Origin: Thysanoteuthis rhombus
Lineage: Eukaryota; Mollusca; Cephalopoda; Oegopsida; Thysanoteuthidae
Length of the DNA stretch: 64,000 nt
Assembly (NCBI GenBank): GCA_963457665.1
Contig: OY735231.1
Span: 36,703,837 to 36,767,836 of the forward strand
Direction: 5' to 3'
Part shown: one piece after another, positions 48,855 to 61,629 of the stretch
Layout of the letters: every line of letters starts with the position of its first letter
How positions within the stretch are numbered: the stretch's first letter is position 1
The notes under the pieces: generated by a model
What the model saw: the letters and a program-made list of their open reading frames with translations, nothing else
Databases searched by the model: none
Told to the model about the DNA's origin: nothing
Program-made: the position numbers and the translations under genes

Positions 48855-49180
48855 TTTGTGATCATCATGATTATCATCATCAATCACCATGTTCATTTTT
48901 TATGGTCAAAGATGACTATGGATCCAGTTCTGAGTGAGGTAAAAATTGTTGTGTATCATAAGCTGGAAGTCATGACTTGCACTTGGTTTGGAATATAGTG
49001 AGGGGGAGTTGCACACATTATCAGCCTCTCTCTCAGCCTGGGTCCAGTGCTTAGTCATTGTCAGGATAGCTAAAGACACACCTGGATCCAATGGATGACC
49101 AAAGATTTCTGTGTGTTATGCCTTGTTCTCCACACTCTACTACTGCTGGCTTTAAAGGAGCCCACAGCCTAGTTTGGAAT
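48855..49180 (-). repeat. Retroposon-like block ending in ATG/GAT triplets
   Basis: A GC-richer block. On the minus strand it ends gttgattgatgatgat-like. Words include aactggatccatagtcatc and ctggacccaggctgagagag. The triplet tail suggests LINE or SINE 3' end. No protein motif seen. Confidence 0.45.
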
Positions 49181-49194
49181 CAGATTTGCTCATC

Positions 49195-49310
49195 TTCTAC
49201 ACTGGCTACCAGTCTTCCGTGTTTACCCATAACACCACAATGGAGAGAATTAGTGTGGACTTTGCACTAATGTGCTAATACATTGGAAAGGCATGAATTT
49301 ATCTTTTTTT
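49195..49310 (-). repeat. Possible family B fragment, reverse
   Basis: On the minus strand: aaattcatgcctttcc, attagcacattagtgcaaag. It resembles the attcatgcctttcc...attagtgcaaggtg core of family B, with little else matching. Confidence 0.35.
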
Positions 49311-49934
49311 ATTTATGATATATTCAATTCCAATACAATGTGCCAGATCTTCTGAAATTAATCAGATATATTTTCAAATCTAACGGGTCATTTGAAGATT
49401 CAAGCTTAAAAATGTGCTGAGAGGAGTAGTAAAATTATCAGCAAGACCAGAAGTGGAATTTTGACCCACAAAAGAAGCATGCTTCAGAGATATCATTGGA
49501 AAGCTGTTGAAATTCTATTGAAAGAAGTACAGGAGAAAATGTATGGTAAAAATCCATTGTATCAAATAATTTGTATACACTTTATGTCAATAGAAAAATT
49601 CATGACACTCTCTCTTATCAGACTAATTTTTGAAATTTACACTTCCCTCATTCATCAACACCCACGATTTACAACCACCAAGTCTCAGTTATAGGCAATA
49701 AATCTGTGAGCTTTATTAGTCCCCACAAATTCATTAATAAACTAACTTAGAAGGAAAAGGTTAAACTAAATAACAAGAATACACAATGTAAATTTTGAAA
49801 AAGGTAACTTTTATTTCATTTTTTTAATATCAAAAAAAAATTTCAACAAACTATAAAAAACAGTCTTACAATACAGGCACTTAGTAAACAGTAGCCAACT
49901 ACAAAAATCTAAATGACAAATTTTTCAGTTTTTC

Positions 49935-50095
49935 TGGCCTATAAAACACATGGTTCATGAGAGTATTTAGAGGAATAGCGCTCATTGCAGTTCTCCCAAT
50001 CCCAGTAGCTATCCATTTAGAGCCTTAGTCGACAACCCCCTAATCATAGTATCAGCACATTGAACGTAGTGAATACTTGCAGTTTTGAAATTGTT
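49935..50095 (+). repeat. Dispersed repeat family A, copy 3
   Basis: ggcctataaaacacatggtt, gagagtatttagagga, cagtagctatcc, and tatcagcacattgaacg in the family order. Confidence 0.6.
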
Positions 50096-50880
50096 AAAAA
50101 ATTCAAATGTTCATCTTAAATGCTGACAAATATTATACTGTAAAGATTGTTCATTCTGCTTTATATCAAAATCATTTTCAAGATATACATTATCAGATTA
50201 AAGAGGGGATCCACTTCAGTGTTTGAATATTTTCACGTAGACTCGACTACATCAATATGTGATTTATTTGATCTCAACTATCAGGTGTATATCAACTACA
50301 CTATTGCTCAATCCTTTCATTTTGAATATTTATACTTCTTCTAATATATTTTCTATGAGTTTCTAATGATTTATTAAAATATTGATAGAAGTCTATTATC
50401 AATTGGAAAATTATTAGTCAGTCCGGCATGTTAAGTGCTCTGCCCTTAATATGAATAAGTTGACTTTTTGCACCAATTGACGACTTTATTTTTATAGTAA
50501 CTTTTGTAAGATTCAATCAATTCTAATAAAATTTACGTCATCTTGTAGAAACCTTCATTGTGAGTAACTTTTTTATATACACTGACTCATGAGAATTGCT
50601 CTGAAAATCACAAGTTACAATTTTTTAGGGAATTTTTACTTCTAATTTGATATAACACAATGGACACCCAAACTATATAAGTGAATCATACCAAATTTCC
50701 CAAACACACTTAATTTGACCCAACTATTGGTTTTATTTCTTTCTTTTTTTTAAAATAGGAGTGTCCCGATTTATAAATAAAGAACAAGAGTTTTAGTGTA
50801 GGAAAATGAAAAAGATTTCGAAAGTCAGGAAGAAATGTTTTGTTTTTTTTTGTTTTTGCTTCTTAATTAAATTATCTCAT

Positions 50881-50950
50881 GACTCTGTGGCATAGTTGGT
50901 TACTGTGTCCATTCTGCAACTGAGAGATTGGTGGTTCAAATCCACTCAGG
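50881..50950 (+). mobile_element. tRNA-derived SINE head
   Basis: gactctgtggcatagttggt gives an A-box-like segment, and ggttcaaatcc (from about 50932) is a perfect B box. The 5' and 3' ends do not pair well, so it is not a working tRNA. It is followed immediately by the long palindrome at 50984-51202, which may be the SINE body plus an inverted second copy. Confidence 0.65.
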
Positions 50951-50983
50951 AACTATTATTGTTAAACAATATTCAAATCAGAG

Positions 50984-51202
50984 CCAGTAAGAAAAATGCA
51001 TACCTGACAATGTATTCATATAACTGTAAAAACTTCAAGAACACTGAACAAGAATATTTCAATGTAAAATAGACAAAAATATCTTAGCAGTGGCACAATC
51101 ATCTAGTTTTGTCTATTTCATGTTGAAATATTCTTGTTCAATGTTTTTTAAGTTTTTACAATTATATCAACACATTATCAGGTGCACATTTTTCTTACTG
51201 GT
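50984..51202. repeat. Long hairpin: about 95-base arms, 28-base loop
   Basis: Left arm (50984-51078): ccagtaagaaaaatg ... ctgtaaaaactt ... tgaacaagaatatttcaa ... atagacaaaa. The right arm (51107-51202) is its complement: ttttgtctattt ... ttgaaatattcttgttca ... aagtttttacaa ... catttttcttactgg. By eye about 85% paired, with the loop at 51079-51106. It follows a tRNA-like SINE head, so an inverted SINE-body pair is the simplest reading. Confidence 0.85.
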
Positions 51203-51299
51203 CTTATAATGACTTGGTGAAAAGATTCATGTATGTGAAGAGATCAATGTGTTGAAATTAGAAAAAATATGACTGCTTGCACTAAGATAAAAGAATAAC

Positions 51300-52080
51300 T
51301 TAATGATGATGATGATTTATAATTCCTTCATCTAATGAAAAGGAAAAAGAAATTTAAAAAGGGGAAAATGAACTCAGTAATAATTATACAGCAAAGATGA
51401 CTAATTTCTTTCAGGAAAAAAATGAAATATTCAAAATAGTTGTAGTTAAAGCCCTGCCAATTACTGAATTTATGTTATTGTTAAATTTTCAACATAAAAT
51501 CAATTTAAAAATTATTGATAAGAAAGTTATTTATCATCTCAATATTCCTTGATTGAGTTGCTTTTGACATTAGCAAATGTTATAGATATCAAAACATAAC
51601 CCTAGATGGATTGGGGTTTTTTCTCCACAATTTAAGACCATATAATAAAAAGAATTATATGGATGGAACGCAGGATTTTTCATCTAGTAACTAAAAAGCA
51701 TCAAATTTATTGATGAAATCAAACATGTCAGATTCAAGGTTAGGGTCCAATAATTGAACGAGTATCAGACAATTTTATAAATTGTAATATGCTCTTGATT
51801 ATAAGATAAGAAGATTATCATTTTTACAGCAGACAATGAAGTATTTTTCATGCAATTAAATAGGATTAGCTTATGTATGTATGATGAATTGAATTAAGCT
51901 AAAATAAAATCTCAATTAAAAGGAAAAAATTGATTCATTTTTATGATAGATAATCATAATGATGTTCATTTTTAATAATTTGTGCTAAATTTTTACAATA
52001 CCTAATGAACAACAATAAGAATTTGTATATTTGTATTTAATTACTGAAGTACGAAAAAATCATTGAGTTCTAGCAGAAGA
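51300..52080. other. AT-rich DNA, nothing recognised
   Basis: A short GAT run lies near 51304-51317. No gene supported. Confidence 0.5.
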
Positions 52081-52084
52081 AAGA

Positions 52085-52660
52085 GTTAACTACAATTCAC
52101 TCAGAGAGCGCATACCTCTGCCAGCACAAGTCAGGAGAAGTAATTGTGCATGGAACCACCCAAAAATTTAATCACTTCTTCAGTAGCCCATTGCCCAATC
52201 TTCCATCAAATTTCATACAAAATCCATTGAAAAAATTGTGAAGATATCATACGGAGAGACATGAAATTTTGGCAATATTATATAAGTGGTTTGGACATAT
52301 AAGTATAACGGAGAAGAGGTAATTATGCAAGCATCTACTCAAAAATTGAGCAATTCTTCCATAGCTTATTGCCCATCTTTTCCACAAAATTTCATGAAAA
52401 TTCACTAAGAAACTTTTGAGGATATCGTGTAGACGGACATGAATGTATACATAGAACATATGAATAAAAAAAAAATTAAAAAATATCTATTCGGAAAGAA
52501 TTCTTGGACCTGCCCCAACATTCAACCACTTCTTCCTTAGCCAATTACCCATCCTTCCACTAAATTTCATTGAAATCCATTGTGTACTTTCAGAGATATA
52601 TTATAGACAGACAGACAGTCAGTGAGACAGAAATATAGACAGACAGTGTGACAAAAACAG
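52085..52660 (+). repeat. Dispersed repeat family D, three tandem units with GACA tail
   Basis: Units centred near 52190, 52380 and 52570 each hold a cttccat or ccttccac word, a caaatttcat or aaaatttcat core and gagatat or gaggatatcg. The last ends in about 55 bases of degenerate GACA repeats (52605-52660). This is the fullest copy in the window and defines the family. Confidence 0.7.
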
Positions 52661-52924
52661 ACAGAAAGACTGAAAGAGTCATCATAAGTGATTAAAACTT
52701 TCAAAATGCTCTAAATAAAAAGAATGGGAAAACACAACAGTCAGTTTCTTTCTTTTTTATTTCTTTTTGCTCTTCATTCTTTCTTAAAGACACCAGCTTA
52801 GCACACACACAAAGACACACACACCAAGTTTACTATCAATGGTGTGACTAACATGCTAACAACTGCACCATGTGCAGACAACCAGCATCACAACTCATTG
52901 TTACTAATTCATTTTAATTTCTTG

Positions 52925-54015
52925 TTCTAAATCAATTCGTCAATTTACAGTAGAATCAGGATTAAAGATTGTAAATAAAGAAAATAGAATGTATTTAGTA
53001 TTTTAAGTAGTACCATTGAATAAATTATCTCCAATATGTAACCATTGATTTTCATAGCTCAAGTAGTAGAGAAGCTGTTATGTTCAGACAGGCTTCTCAA
53101 GGAAAAAAAGAAACATAATGTCTCATCCAAAGATTATTCTCTACTTCCAATCCGTACTGTTTACCGACAGATGTAGGATGACAGTCTGAGTAGTTGTAAT
53201 TAATATCAATTGAAGTTAAGATGAAGGAAATACTAGTCAAAAATTAATAACTACAACATCCTTCTATCATCCATTTATCAGACTAGTGAACTTCTTGTTT
53301 GTTTCATGTGTACTATCTAAAAGTGATGGTGTTAAGTAGAATTTTTCCAATGATAGCAACGTTAGATTCAGGTGATATACTTTTTTTTATAAGTAGAGAA
53401 TTGTTATCGCATTCAGATAGTACACCTACTGAAATGTTGTGCAAACAACATTAACAACAAAGAGTTCAATTGTCTGAAAAACTCTTTAAAGGTTAATGAC
53501 CCTTCTTAAAACTATAGACAAAATCTTTACAATATCCTTGTTTATCTTTTCAAATGATATTTCTATCTGACTTGTTTTATCTAGCACATACATGCACGCA
53601 TACACAGGCATGTGAAGTTTTTTTCAATCGTGATACTGATAAAATAAGTTATGAGAAAGTACTCTTCCAGGGGCAGTCAATGAAGATTCAAATATTTATG
53701 ACATGCAAGACCAACACACATTAGTATAAGCAACAATTTTAAAAAGCATATTGTCGAAAATTATCACAGTGAATTTACATCCTTAAACTGACAAAAATTG
53801 CTACATTATTCAACTTATACACAAATCTTAAAATCATATGAATAGCTATTATAGTTATAAATAATACATGTTGAGTCAAAATGAGAAATATGACAATCTC
53901 ATTTTTATTAAGTACTACTACTTAAAATACCAAATCCATTCTATTTCCTCATTCTTCATCCATATGTCAATTACAGTAGAGTTAAGATTAAAGATTATGA
54001 ATAAAAATTATAATG
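52925..54015. repeat. Pair of short shared segments, one direct, one inverted
   Basis: caatttacagtagaatcagg with attaaagattgtaaataaa near 52940 recurs as caattacagtagagttaaga with ttaaagattatgaataaa near 53968. The neighbouring agtattttaagtagtac near 52998 recurs in inverted form as agtactactacttaaaatac near 53912. This suggests a rearranged repeat. Confidence 0.5.
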
Positions 54016-54814
54016 CAGTAATGAACGTATGGACAAGAAATAAGACCTGCAACACACAATTAAAGCAATAGAATTACATAATCAAAGTATAATTTCGTAT
54101 GAAAACTTATAAGTAGTTAAATATTTACAGTTGGAAAAACCCAAGCTAAAACGAAAGAATAATTGCTTTAATATTTTTATTAGTCATAGGAATGAGGATC
54201 TACTCAGTTGTATGTCTTTTAGTAAATCCAAATAAATATTTTTGACTTGAATAATTCATTGAAAACAGTTTTGTATGTACTAAAAGAGTGATGATAGAAT
54301 GAACTTTTATTTTTAAAAAAAGCTAAAATAAAAAATTATCCAACAATAATCTGGTAATAATTTCCAACGTTTCTATACTGATAGTTTACAAGATACATCC
54401 TTTCAGATAATAAATCTTTAAATAGTAACTCTTTCATATAATTTTTATTACTATATAAGTGTGCAGGAAAAAATTACAGCCAACTAGGCACATTTTTTCT
54501 TTTCCATGTAAGAGCACAAAACATTAGACATTCCTCATAATAAAGGGAGAGGAAAAGATGTGGGTATGTGTGAGTAGAACGGAAACTAACTTAAGAATAA
54601 AGCCAAGTGTACACGAACACAATTATAGTGAACTACGCACCAAAGAAAATCAAAAAGTATAAAGACAAGATATTTCCTGTACCACAAATATAGACATTGT
54701 AATAAGGCTGAAATATGATGACCATATTTGGAAACCAATAAAAATCTAAAAGCTAACAAGAGTAACAGAATCTACTGTTCTGTTTTCACTTATCTTGATG
54801 AGAGAGCGATTAAG

Positions 54815-54853
54815 TGTGAATAAATGAAATTCAAGTGTGAATAAATGAAATAG
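54815..54853 (+). repeat. Short tandem duplication
   Basis: aagtgtgaataaatgaaat occurs twice, 21 bases apart. Confidence 0.8.
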
Positions 54854-55439
54854 AATAGGCATAACAAAATTATTTATGATCCACATTAAATGTTATTCAT
54901 AATCAAGTATCAATTTTAATGATAAATGGCCTGAGTACTCTTAGACAAAAAAGTCGTTTAACACAATGAAATAGATGATCATTTTAAAATGCTAAATATC
55001 TAGAAAATGCAAAACTCTGATTACAAATATACCAACAGTCTTATTCATTTACTACTATGATAATTATGCAAAGATAAAAAAAAAAACATAAAGAAAAGCA
55101 ATAAAATCAAAATACAATTTAAAAGGTTAATTACTTATTTTAAAGAATTTTCAACCTAAAGATCTTATATTGGTTCTAATATGAGTTTATTATATCTAAA
55201 GAGTATGGAAAGTTTTCTCCAAAGAAATCAAAAGAAATGAAGGTGTGCAAACTTTATAAAGGGTGTCCACAAATTATCTGCACAACTTTGGAAATTCATT
55301 TGAATAAAGAAATATCAAGATAATTATATGCAGTTTATTGCAGAATAAAGACAAAGTAATGGAGTTTTTTTTTTTGCAAATAATAAGACACTTCTACAAG
55401 GGCACTATTGATCGCACAGAGCACATCTAAATTTTATTC

Positions 55440-55895
55440 AATTCCCAGGTGGGTAAGTCAGCAACATTCCATGTAACAGGATTTAAGGGTTGGAAAACTC
55501 ACACTAAACAAGGGAATCGCAGAAGGATAGCCCAAAAAGTCAATGCATGGTGCAGAATCATGTTCAACTGAGTCATTTGCCCATTTTTCTTTGCTGAAAA
55601 ATGTTTTGAAAGAAAATGCTGGGTTGGCATTTTTTTGTTTTTAATTGTTTATATTAGTACATTTTTCCTTTTTTTTTTCAAGTCATATTGGTGTACTGTG
55701 ATGGCTAAATTTACATTTTCTTTGAATTAGTATCACATTTTAACAATACAGCCATTGGTCGACAAAGATATTACTGAGGTCCATGAGCTTGTTGAATTGT
55801 TAAACCTTTCAAAAGCCTAGGGGCCATGGGGAAATTCATTTAAATAAAAAGGGTCCTTGGTGATGAAAAAGCTTGAAACCCCTGTTGTATATAAA
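55440..55895 (+). mobile_element. Possible internally deleted hAT element
   Basis: Plus-strand FHVTGFKGWKTHTKQGNRRR near 55465-55530 resembles the 'F...GF.NWK.A......H..S' start of ZMYM/TTF-type hAT proteins. The right end, read on the other strand, begins caggggtttcaagc, a hAT-like terminus. The left end was not found. Tentative. Confidence 0.35.
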
Positions 55896-56069
55896 AGTTA
55901 CTTCAATTTTCATAAACTTCAAGCCATCAAAAAACAAAAAATGGAGAAAATTCTGAAATGGAAACTATTTGTATACTATATCCAGGAATAATTACATTAG
56001 TCACAGTATCATCCTCTTCTCAAATGTTCGCTTTCCATACCACTCTTTTGCTTTTACAAAAAACAGCAT

Positions 56070-56100
56070 TTGTTTTACAGCATTTGTTTTACAGTAAGCC
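56070..56100 (+). repeat. Short tandem duplication
   Basis: cagcatttgttttac repeated directly twice. Confidence 0.8.
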
Positions 56101-56547
56101 ATTATAGAGGGAGCACATTCTTTCTTCCTCTCTCTTGTACACCCATCTACACCCCAACCTTTAACAACTCAGCCTAACATACCATCATCACCATTTTTAT
56201 GGTCTCAGAATGCTCAAAATTTGATTCTATATACATAATGTAATTGTCTCTTTACTTACAAAGTATTATTATAGAAATACTCTACTTTTGGAGAGTGGGG
56301 TAAACCTGTAATTGAAAAGGCTGGTCACTAACACTGAGGGTCACAGCTATAGTAGACATTTCAAAACCTTCACATTTCACAAATCTATGAAAATTCAAAT
56401 AAGTTCAATAAGACTTTTTGTATTCATTCTGTTATTAAACTTATCTATTAGAGGATTGTCTGGTAATAAAATTAAGATATTTTTTCTTTAATGTAAATAC
56501 ACTCAGCCTTAATGAATTTTTAACATATCTATAAAATGATATGACAT

Positions 56548-56640
56548 TTCCCTTCTGTGATTTGAAATCACAATCAGGTGTTAAGTAGGCGGCTCTCAGA
56601 CCGACTGAGCCAAATTGACAAGTCTTATATATCCACAAAG
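56548..56640 (-). mobile_element. tRNA-derived SINE copy
   Basis: On the minus strand: gtcaatttggctcagtcggt, tgagagccgcctact, and gatttcaaatcac as a degraded B box. Same family as the pair at 48085-48440, including the aagactt word before the head. Confidence 0.65.
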
Positions 56641-57539
56641 ATTTATACACCATACAAAAGTCGTAGTAATCATCTTCACTTGGAATAGGAATGGAGTTGA
56701 ACCCTGCAGTAACAAAGTTTTATCCTTTAAGCAGGTATATACAAGCAAGAGTAATATATTTAATGATGTGTCTACCATCCTTACATCCATATCTATCCAT
56801 GCGGTTGCCTCAATTACTAGCAACCTACAATTAGTAACCATCTTTTTAGCAAGGGACTTCTCATCGATACCCAGTAATTAGCTATCAGCGATTATGACTT
56901 TCCTCAGCAACCAAAGACAAGTAGAAGGAGACAAAAGATAAATCCAATTGAACCAAAGGCTTGATCTAGATTTAAAATCAATCTAACTTGAAAAAGTCTA
57001 AAAATTTGTGGATCTTTCCTTATTCCATGAGAAAGGAAGAGGAGAAGAGGCTAACTTTCAAAAAAAAGGAATAGAAGGAAAGGAGGAGTCATGCATGAGT
57101 GAGTTTCCCAATAAAAATGATTCCTAATTTGTAAGCAAAGTAATAGTAGTTTTAATAGTTGTGGTAGTGGTAGCAAGAGGAAGAAGAGAAAAAGGAAGCA
57201 AAATTGATATTTAACATATTAGGGATCAACAGACAGACTGACCGAAAACTGTCTTATAAAGATATGTGGAAGCATCTAAAAATGTTTTTAGATAATGATA
57301 GTAATGTTGAATAATGAAAAACTTTATTCAATCATCAACTATTCACTAGAGCTAATTTTGATAAATTCTCTGCTAACAGAAGATTATTTGTTTGGGATAC
57401 ATAAAACCCATCAGTATCAATCAAGACATGAAAATTTAGAGTAGTCAAAATTTTCTCATTCACTGAATGAGGCAATAAAGATTTTATACATGATTGAGGA
57501 AACTTGCTAAAATTGATTCATCGCCCTCCCTCCCTACTT

Positions 57540-58500
57540 TTACATAGGAATTAAATATGAAACCCTTCTTTTAGTTAGATATCAAAAACGTCACTTCCTA
57601 CGACGACCCCTATAAAAAGCCCTGAACACACATGGTCAAACACTCATTGTCGCCAGCACTCCTAGGTGGTTACACTTTTGGCCCTGGCACTTGTTGCTGG
57701 TCATTCTTACTCTTTCTTTTTCCTTTTCCCTAAGATTGATATCATTTTGCCTCCCTCCCTGCTGATCCAATCCTAATCATTTTTCCAACATGACCAATCT
57801 CTTAACTAACTTTGCCCATTTCAGTTCACCAATGTTGAGGCATCTCACATATGCAGAGCTACACAGCTACTCAACCGTTTCCTCACTACATGCTCACAAC
57901 GATCTCTCCTAATTCTCTTTACATCAGGAAACATGCATGGATCAAACTCCACATTCTCTGTCTTTCATGGTCTGTCCATTGAGTGTCTACCAGTGTCAGA
58001 AAATACCCCCCAAGTCACACACGCAACTTGGTAGTTTGGCACACTCACTGAACCCGGTCTCCATAATGATTCTTTGGAACGCTGCAAGCCAAATTAATTA
58101 ATTCGAAAGCAGTTCAGACACCTCCACGTTGACTCCAACGCCTGTACTATCAAAGCACCTTTCTTCTCTCTTCACACAATCGATTGTCTTAATGTCATCA
58201 TTATATGTATTTCATTTTCATTCGTTATTTGTCATTTTCATTTGTCCTTCCAAATACTTGTATGTGTCCTTTTCACTTCGTTTCATCCCCACATCTACGT
58301 CCATACTTGGCATGCATTCTCTTTGTACATCCCCCTTCCTCCTTCCACATCTACACGGACGTCGACGCTAACACCAAACCACATGGAAGCAAAATCCTTT
58401 GTCTGCGACAACATCTTCTTGTCACATCTAACTAACAGCTATAATCTACTCTCTCCCACACACAATATAAGGACAATAATTCTTATACATCCATGAAAGT
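57540..58500 (+). other. C-rich island with TATA-like box; candidate LTR, otherwise unidentified
   Basis: About 950 bases clearly richer in C than the surroundings, C/T-biased on this strand and without a long ORF. A tataaaaa box at about 57611 is preceded by acgtcacttcc and followed 20-odd bases on by pyrimidine-rich sequence. An aatata/aataat pair lies near 58465-58480. This layout would suit an LTR or a retroelement 5' region, but I found neither paired LTR nor gag/pol coding. A promoter of an unseen gene is a less likely alternative. Confidence 0.3.
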
Positions 58501-58779
58501 GTAATTCTAAGACTAAAGAACAAAATCCAATTCCAGAGTAGATATGCAAGATACATATACAGGAAAGGTTTTCACCATCCTGTCAGATATAGAGGTGTTT
58601 GAAATGACTTATGTCAGCACACACTTTAAAACCAACACATCTTTGATTTTTGATAAGTGAAAAATCCAGAAATGAAAAAGGTGCTTTTTTATGGTATTTA
58701 AAGCAAAACCTATTGAACATTTTTTTTTCAAAATTTATTTGAGTGATATTGGTTAATTAATTATTTTTGATTTACCTCT

Positions 58780-59360
58780 GCTAATGAAGTTGTTTGTCCA
58801 CACAAAACCTCAGAAAGTTCTCAATGAATTTCAATGACATTTTGTGGAAGAGTGGGCCATAGGCTAAGGTAAAATTGAATAAATTTTTGGAAATGCATGA
58901 ACAAAAAAAATGAAAACATATTTCTTTATTGGGAAATAATTCCAGGGTCTACACCAAAAGTTGACCAATTCTTCCTTACCCCATAGCCTACCCTTCCTCA
59001 AACTTTCATTCATTGAGTAATCTTGGAGATATTGTATGGTGTAGGCATATAGCTATGATCTAGGTTAGGTACATAGATCCGCCCTAAAAATGTATTCACC
59101 ATCGGCCCATGATCTACATTTCCACAAAATTTCATTGAACTTCATTGAGACATTTTTGAAATATTGTGTGGTGTGGACATATACGATGCAGGGTAAATAA
59201 CTGTACAACGGTCATCCCCAAATTGAATAACTTTTCCCTTAGCCCATGGCCCAACCTTGCACAAAATTTCATTGAAATTCATTGTGAACTTTTGATGGAC
59301 AGACAGACACAGAGGAATACATATACCTTTCCCAACTTCCTTGGAAGGTATAAAGGGGTC
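58780..59360. repeat. Dispersed repeat family D, opposed units
   Basis: 58780-58890 is in reverse orientation (ttgtggaagagtgggccata). 58930-59340 is forward (gaccaattcttccttacccc, aaaatttcattgaacttcat, aaaatttcattgaaattcat), ending in gacagacagacac. Opposed orientation suggests a nested or rearranged insertion. Confidence 0.6.
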
Positions 59361-60267
59361 CCAAAATCAATTGATATTAATGAAAACAATGGGCGTTAAG
59401 TGATTAGAGAGTGGAACATTTCATCTAGTTTTCAAAATACCCACTTTTAACAGAAATTAATCACACAAGTAATAATTATTAAAATGAAAGATATTAACAT
59501 AAATAGTTGTCTCTTGGAATGAGATGACAATTATTCCAATGAAAGGCCAAAAACTCATGTAATCAGAATGGTAGCTAATCTGACATCCAATTGAAATTAC
59601 CCACATCAGTTTGTGAAGGAGTAGAGCAGTTTATAAAGTAGAATTCTGTAATTAGCATTAGGACATGATTTGAAAGTGCCGAGAAAAATACTTTCATATG
59701 AACAAAACAATATATAAACCTATAATGGTATGGCATGAAGATGTTCCCATGCAAGAATTTACTCAAAACATTAATTTCTTTATTAAATAGTAATAAACAG
59801 AAGAATTCAATGGTGTTCACTGATCTGTAAGCATACATCAAACAGAACTATTACTTAGTACTGATATCCTGTCTAAAAAAAATGTTCAATACCATCAATG
59901 TGATACCTCTAACCTTTTTATAATTATATAAGTTTAATTATGTATGAATGATGTAAAATTCACTTCTTTTTCTATCGGCTTGATAATCTTCAAGTACCAT
60001 GTCTTTTCTGGCATACTTTAACTGAGTTCCCTCATAATTAAGGGAAAAATCATTTTTCTCTTAGGGTACAGAAAATATAGCATAACATTCTAATATTCCA
60101 TCTGTTTCCCCAACTATTTCAAGATAGTAAGTTTCATATCACTAAAAGTGATTCAACAAATTTTAAATACGAAATGAAAAAAATGAACACTCAAACTGTC
60201 ATCACTCACTTCTAATGCAAGAAGTAATCAAATTCCCTATTTAACTATGTCTACCAATTTTTCTTCC

Positions 60268-60490
60268 TACAGACTCCTTGTGGAGCATAGGGCTGAATGG
60301 TGGTTTTGGTAGCAAGTAGGTTTTACAGTTTGCTTCCTCACACACAAGATGGACTGTCTTACAGGGCTAAAGGGCTCCAACTACCCGGCTATTTACCCAT
60401 AGCTGGAGAGAGAAGTGGATTCATGCCTTTCCTAAGGGCATTAGTGCAAGGTGAACACAAACAACATCAGCCAAAACTCAAACTCAGTTT
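60268..60490 (+). repeat. Dispersed repeat family B, copy 3
   Basis: cagactccttgtggagcata, ttttggtagcaagtagg, acaagatggactgtcttac, agggctccaactacccggct, atttacccatagctgg, ggattcatgcctttcctaag and ggcattagtgcaaggtgaac occur in order. This is the best-preserved copy. Confidence 0.7.
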
Positions 60491-60820
60491 GCTTATTCCA
60501 TTTTCCATTTTCACGTAACTGCTCAGTCAATCCACATCTCCCTACTAATATACAATAACTTAATTTTTTCCTTCTTTTTTAATGACCATTAGAGTGAATG
60601 ACATGCTTAAACTAAAAGCATACTTCTTAAAATTTCTTACAGCATAATTGTCTCAGCTAAAAAAGCATTATCAGAAGCACAAAGTGCAGTCAGTATATAA
60701 TAGAGTGTAAGTATTGAGTAAATGCATCCTTAAATTTGCTTGAATAAAATGTTTCCCTTAATGTATAAGCTCAAAATAGAGAATATCTTTTTCTCTAATC
60801 CTGAACATCTAAATTATCTG

Positions 60821-60824
<4 letters not shown>

Positions 60825-60870
<46 letters not shown>
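60825..60870. repeat. (TA)n microsatellite
   Basis: Alternating T and A over about 45 bases, then a degenerate TG run. Produces a spurious Tyr-Ile ORF. Confidence 0.95.
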
Positions 60871-60877
<7 letters not shown>

Positions 60878-61494
60878 GTGTATGTGTGAGTATTATATTT
60901 ACACTAACATTGAGCCTTTTGTTCGTTCATGCCTCTTCTCCTCCAAAACTACAATGCCGACTGACCTGTTATTCTGGATGGAGAATCAATTAAAATCAAC
61001 TTCCTACATATACTGATCTTCGAGGTCATTCAAGGTCACCAAAAGTCATTCTCTAGACAATCTTCTGTTCCAAACATCAGAAAAAATTATTTTCAATACC
61101 AGGATATTCATCATTCTTCTATGAATGGAAAATCAATTCTTAGAGAAGCATCAGTGTTTTTGGCTTCTTTGGCAATGCAACAGTCATTTTCTAAGATAAA
61201 CTTGAACGTAATTATTCAGTGGAATGAAGTATTGTAAACCATCATTATCAATTTTTGACTACTATTGAAGTTCATCAATTTTTGTTGATTTCTTTGATCA
61301 CTACCAGTAAGGCCATCAATCTACGACAGTCAGTATATTGGAATTAAAGATTTACATTTCTATGTAAATAATTGTTTTTTTAGTTTGTTGCGTTGAGTTG
61401 GAAAAGAAAGATTAAAGACATATTTTTCACTATGTTCTCTAATTTGTGGTTCAGTTTTCCCTGGGTAATGCCAGGTTTCTCTGCAAGTGTGTAC

Positions 61495-61501
61495 GTATAT
61501 A

Positions 61502-61552
<51 letters not shown>

Positions 61553-61553
61553 T
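61495..61553. repeat. (TA)n microsatellite
   Basis: Starts with gtgtgtgtat and continues as alternating TA with one interruption. Confidence 0.95.
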
Positions 61554-61629
61554 ACGGACATTTACATTTATATACACAAAAGACTAATAAATCAGAATAG
61601 ATATATCTTAATAAGAAGTTATATACATA

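Noticed and set aside
50984..51202. MicroRNA precursor
   Set aside because: Arms of about 95 bases are far longer than a pre-miRNA and follow a SINE head; an inverted SINE pair is simpler.
58129..58496. Overlapping plus-strand ORFs in the C-rich island
   Set aside because: Three overlapping frames of similar length with Ser/His/Phe-rich content reflect pyrimidine bias, not a gene.
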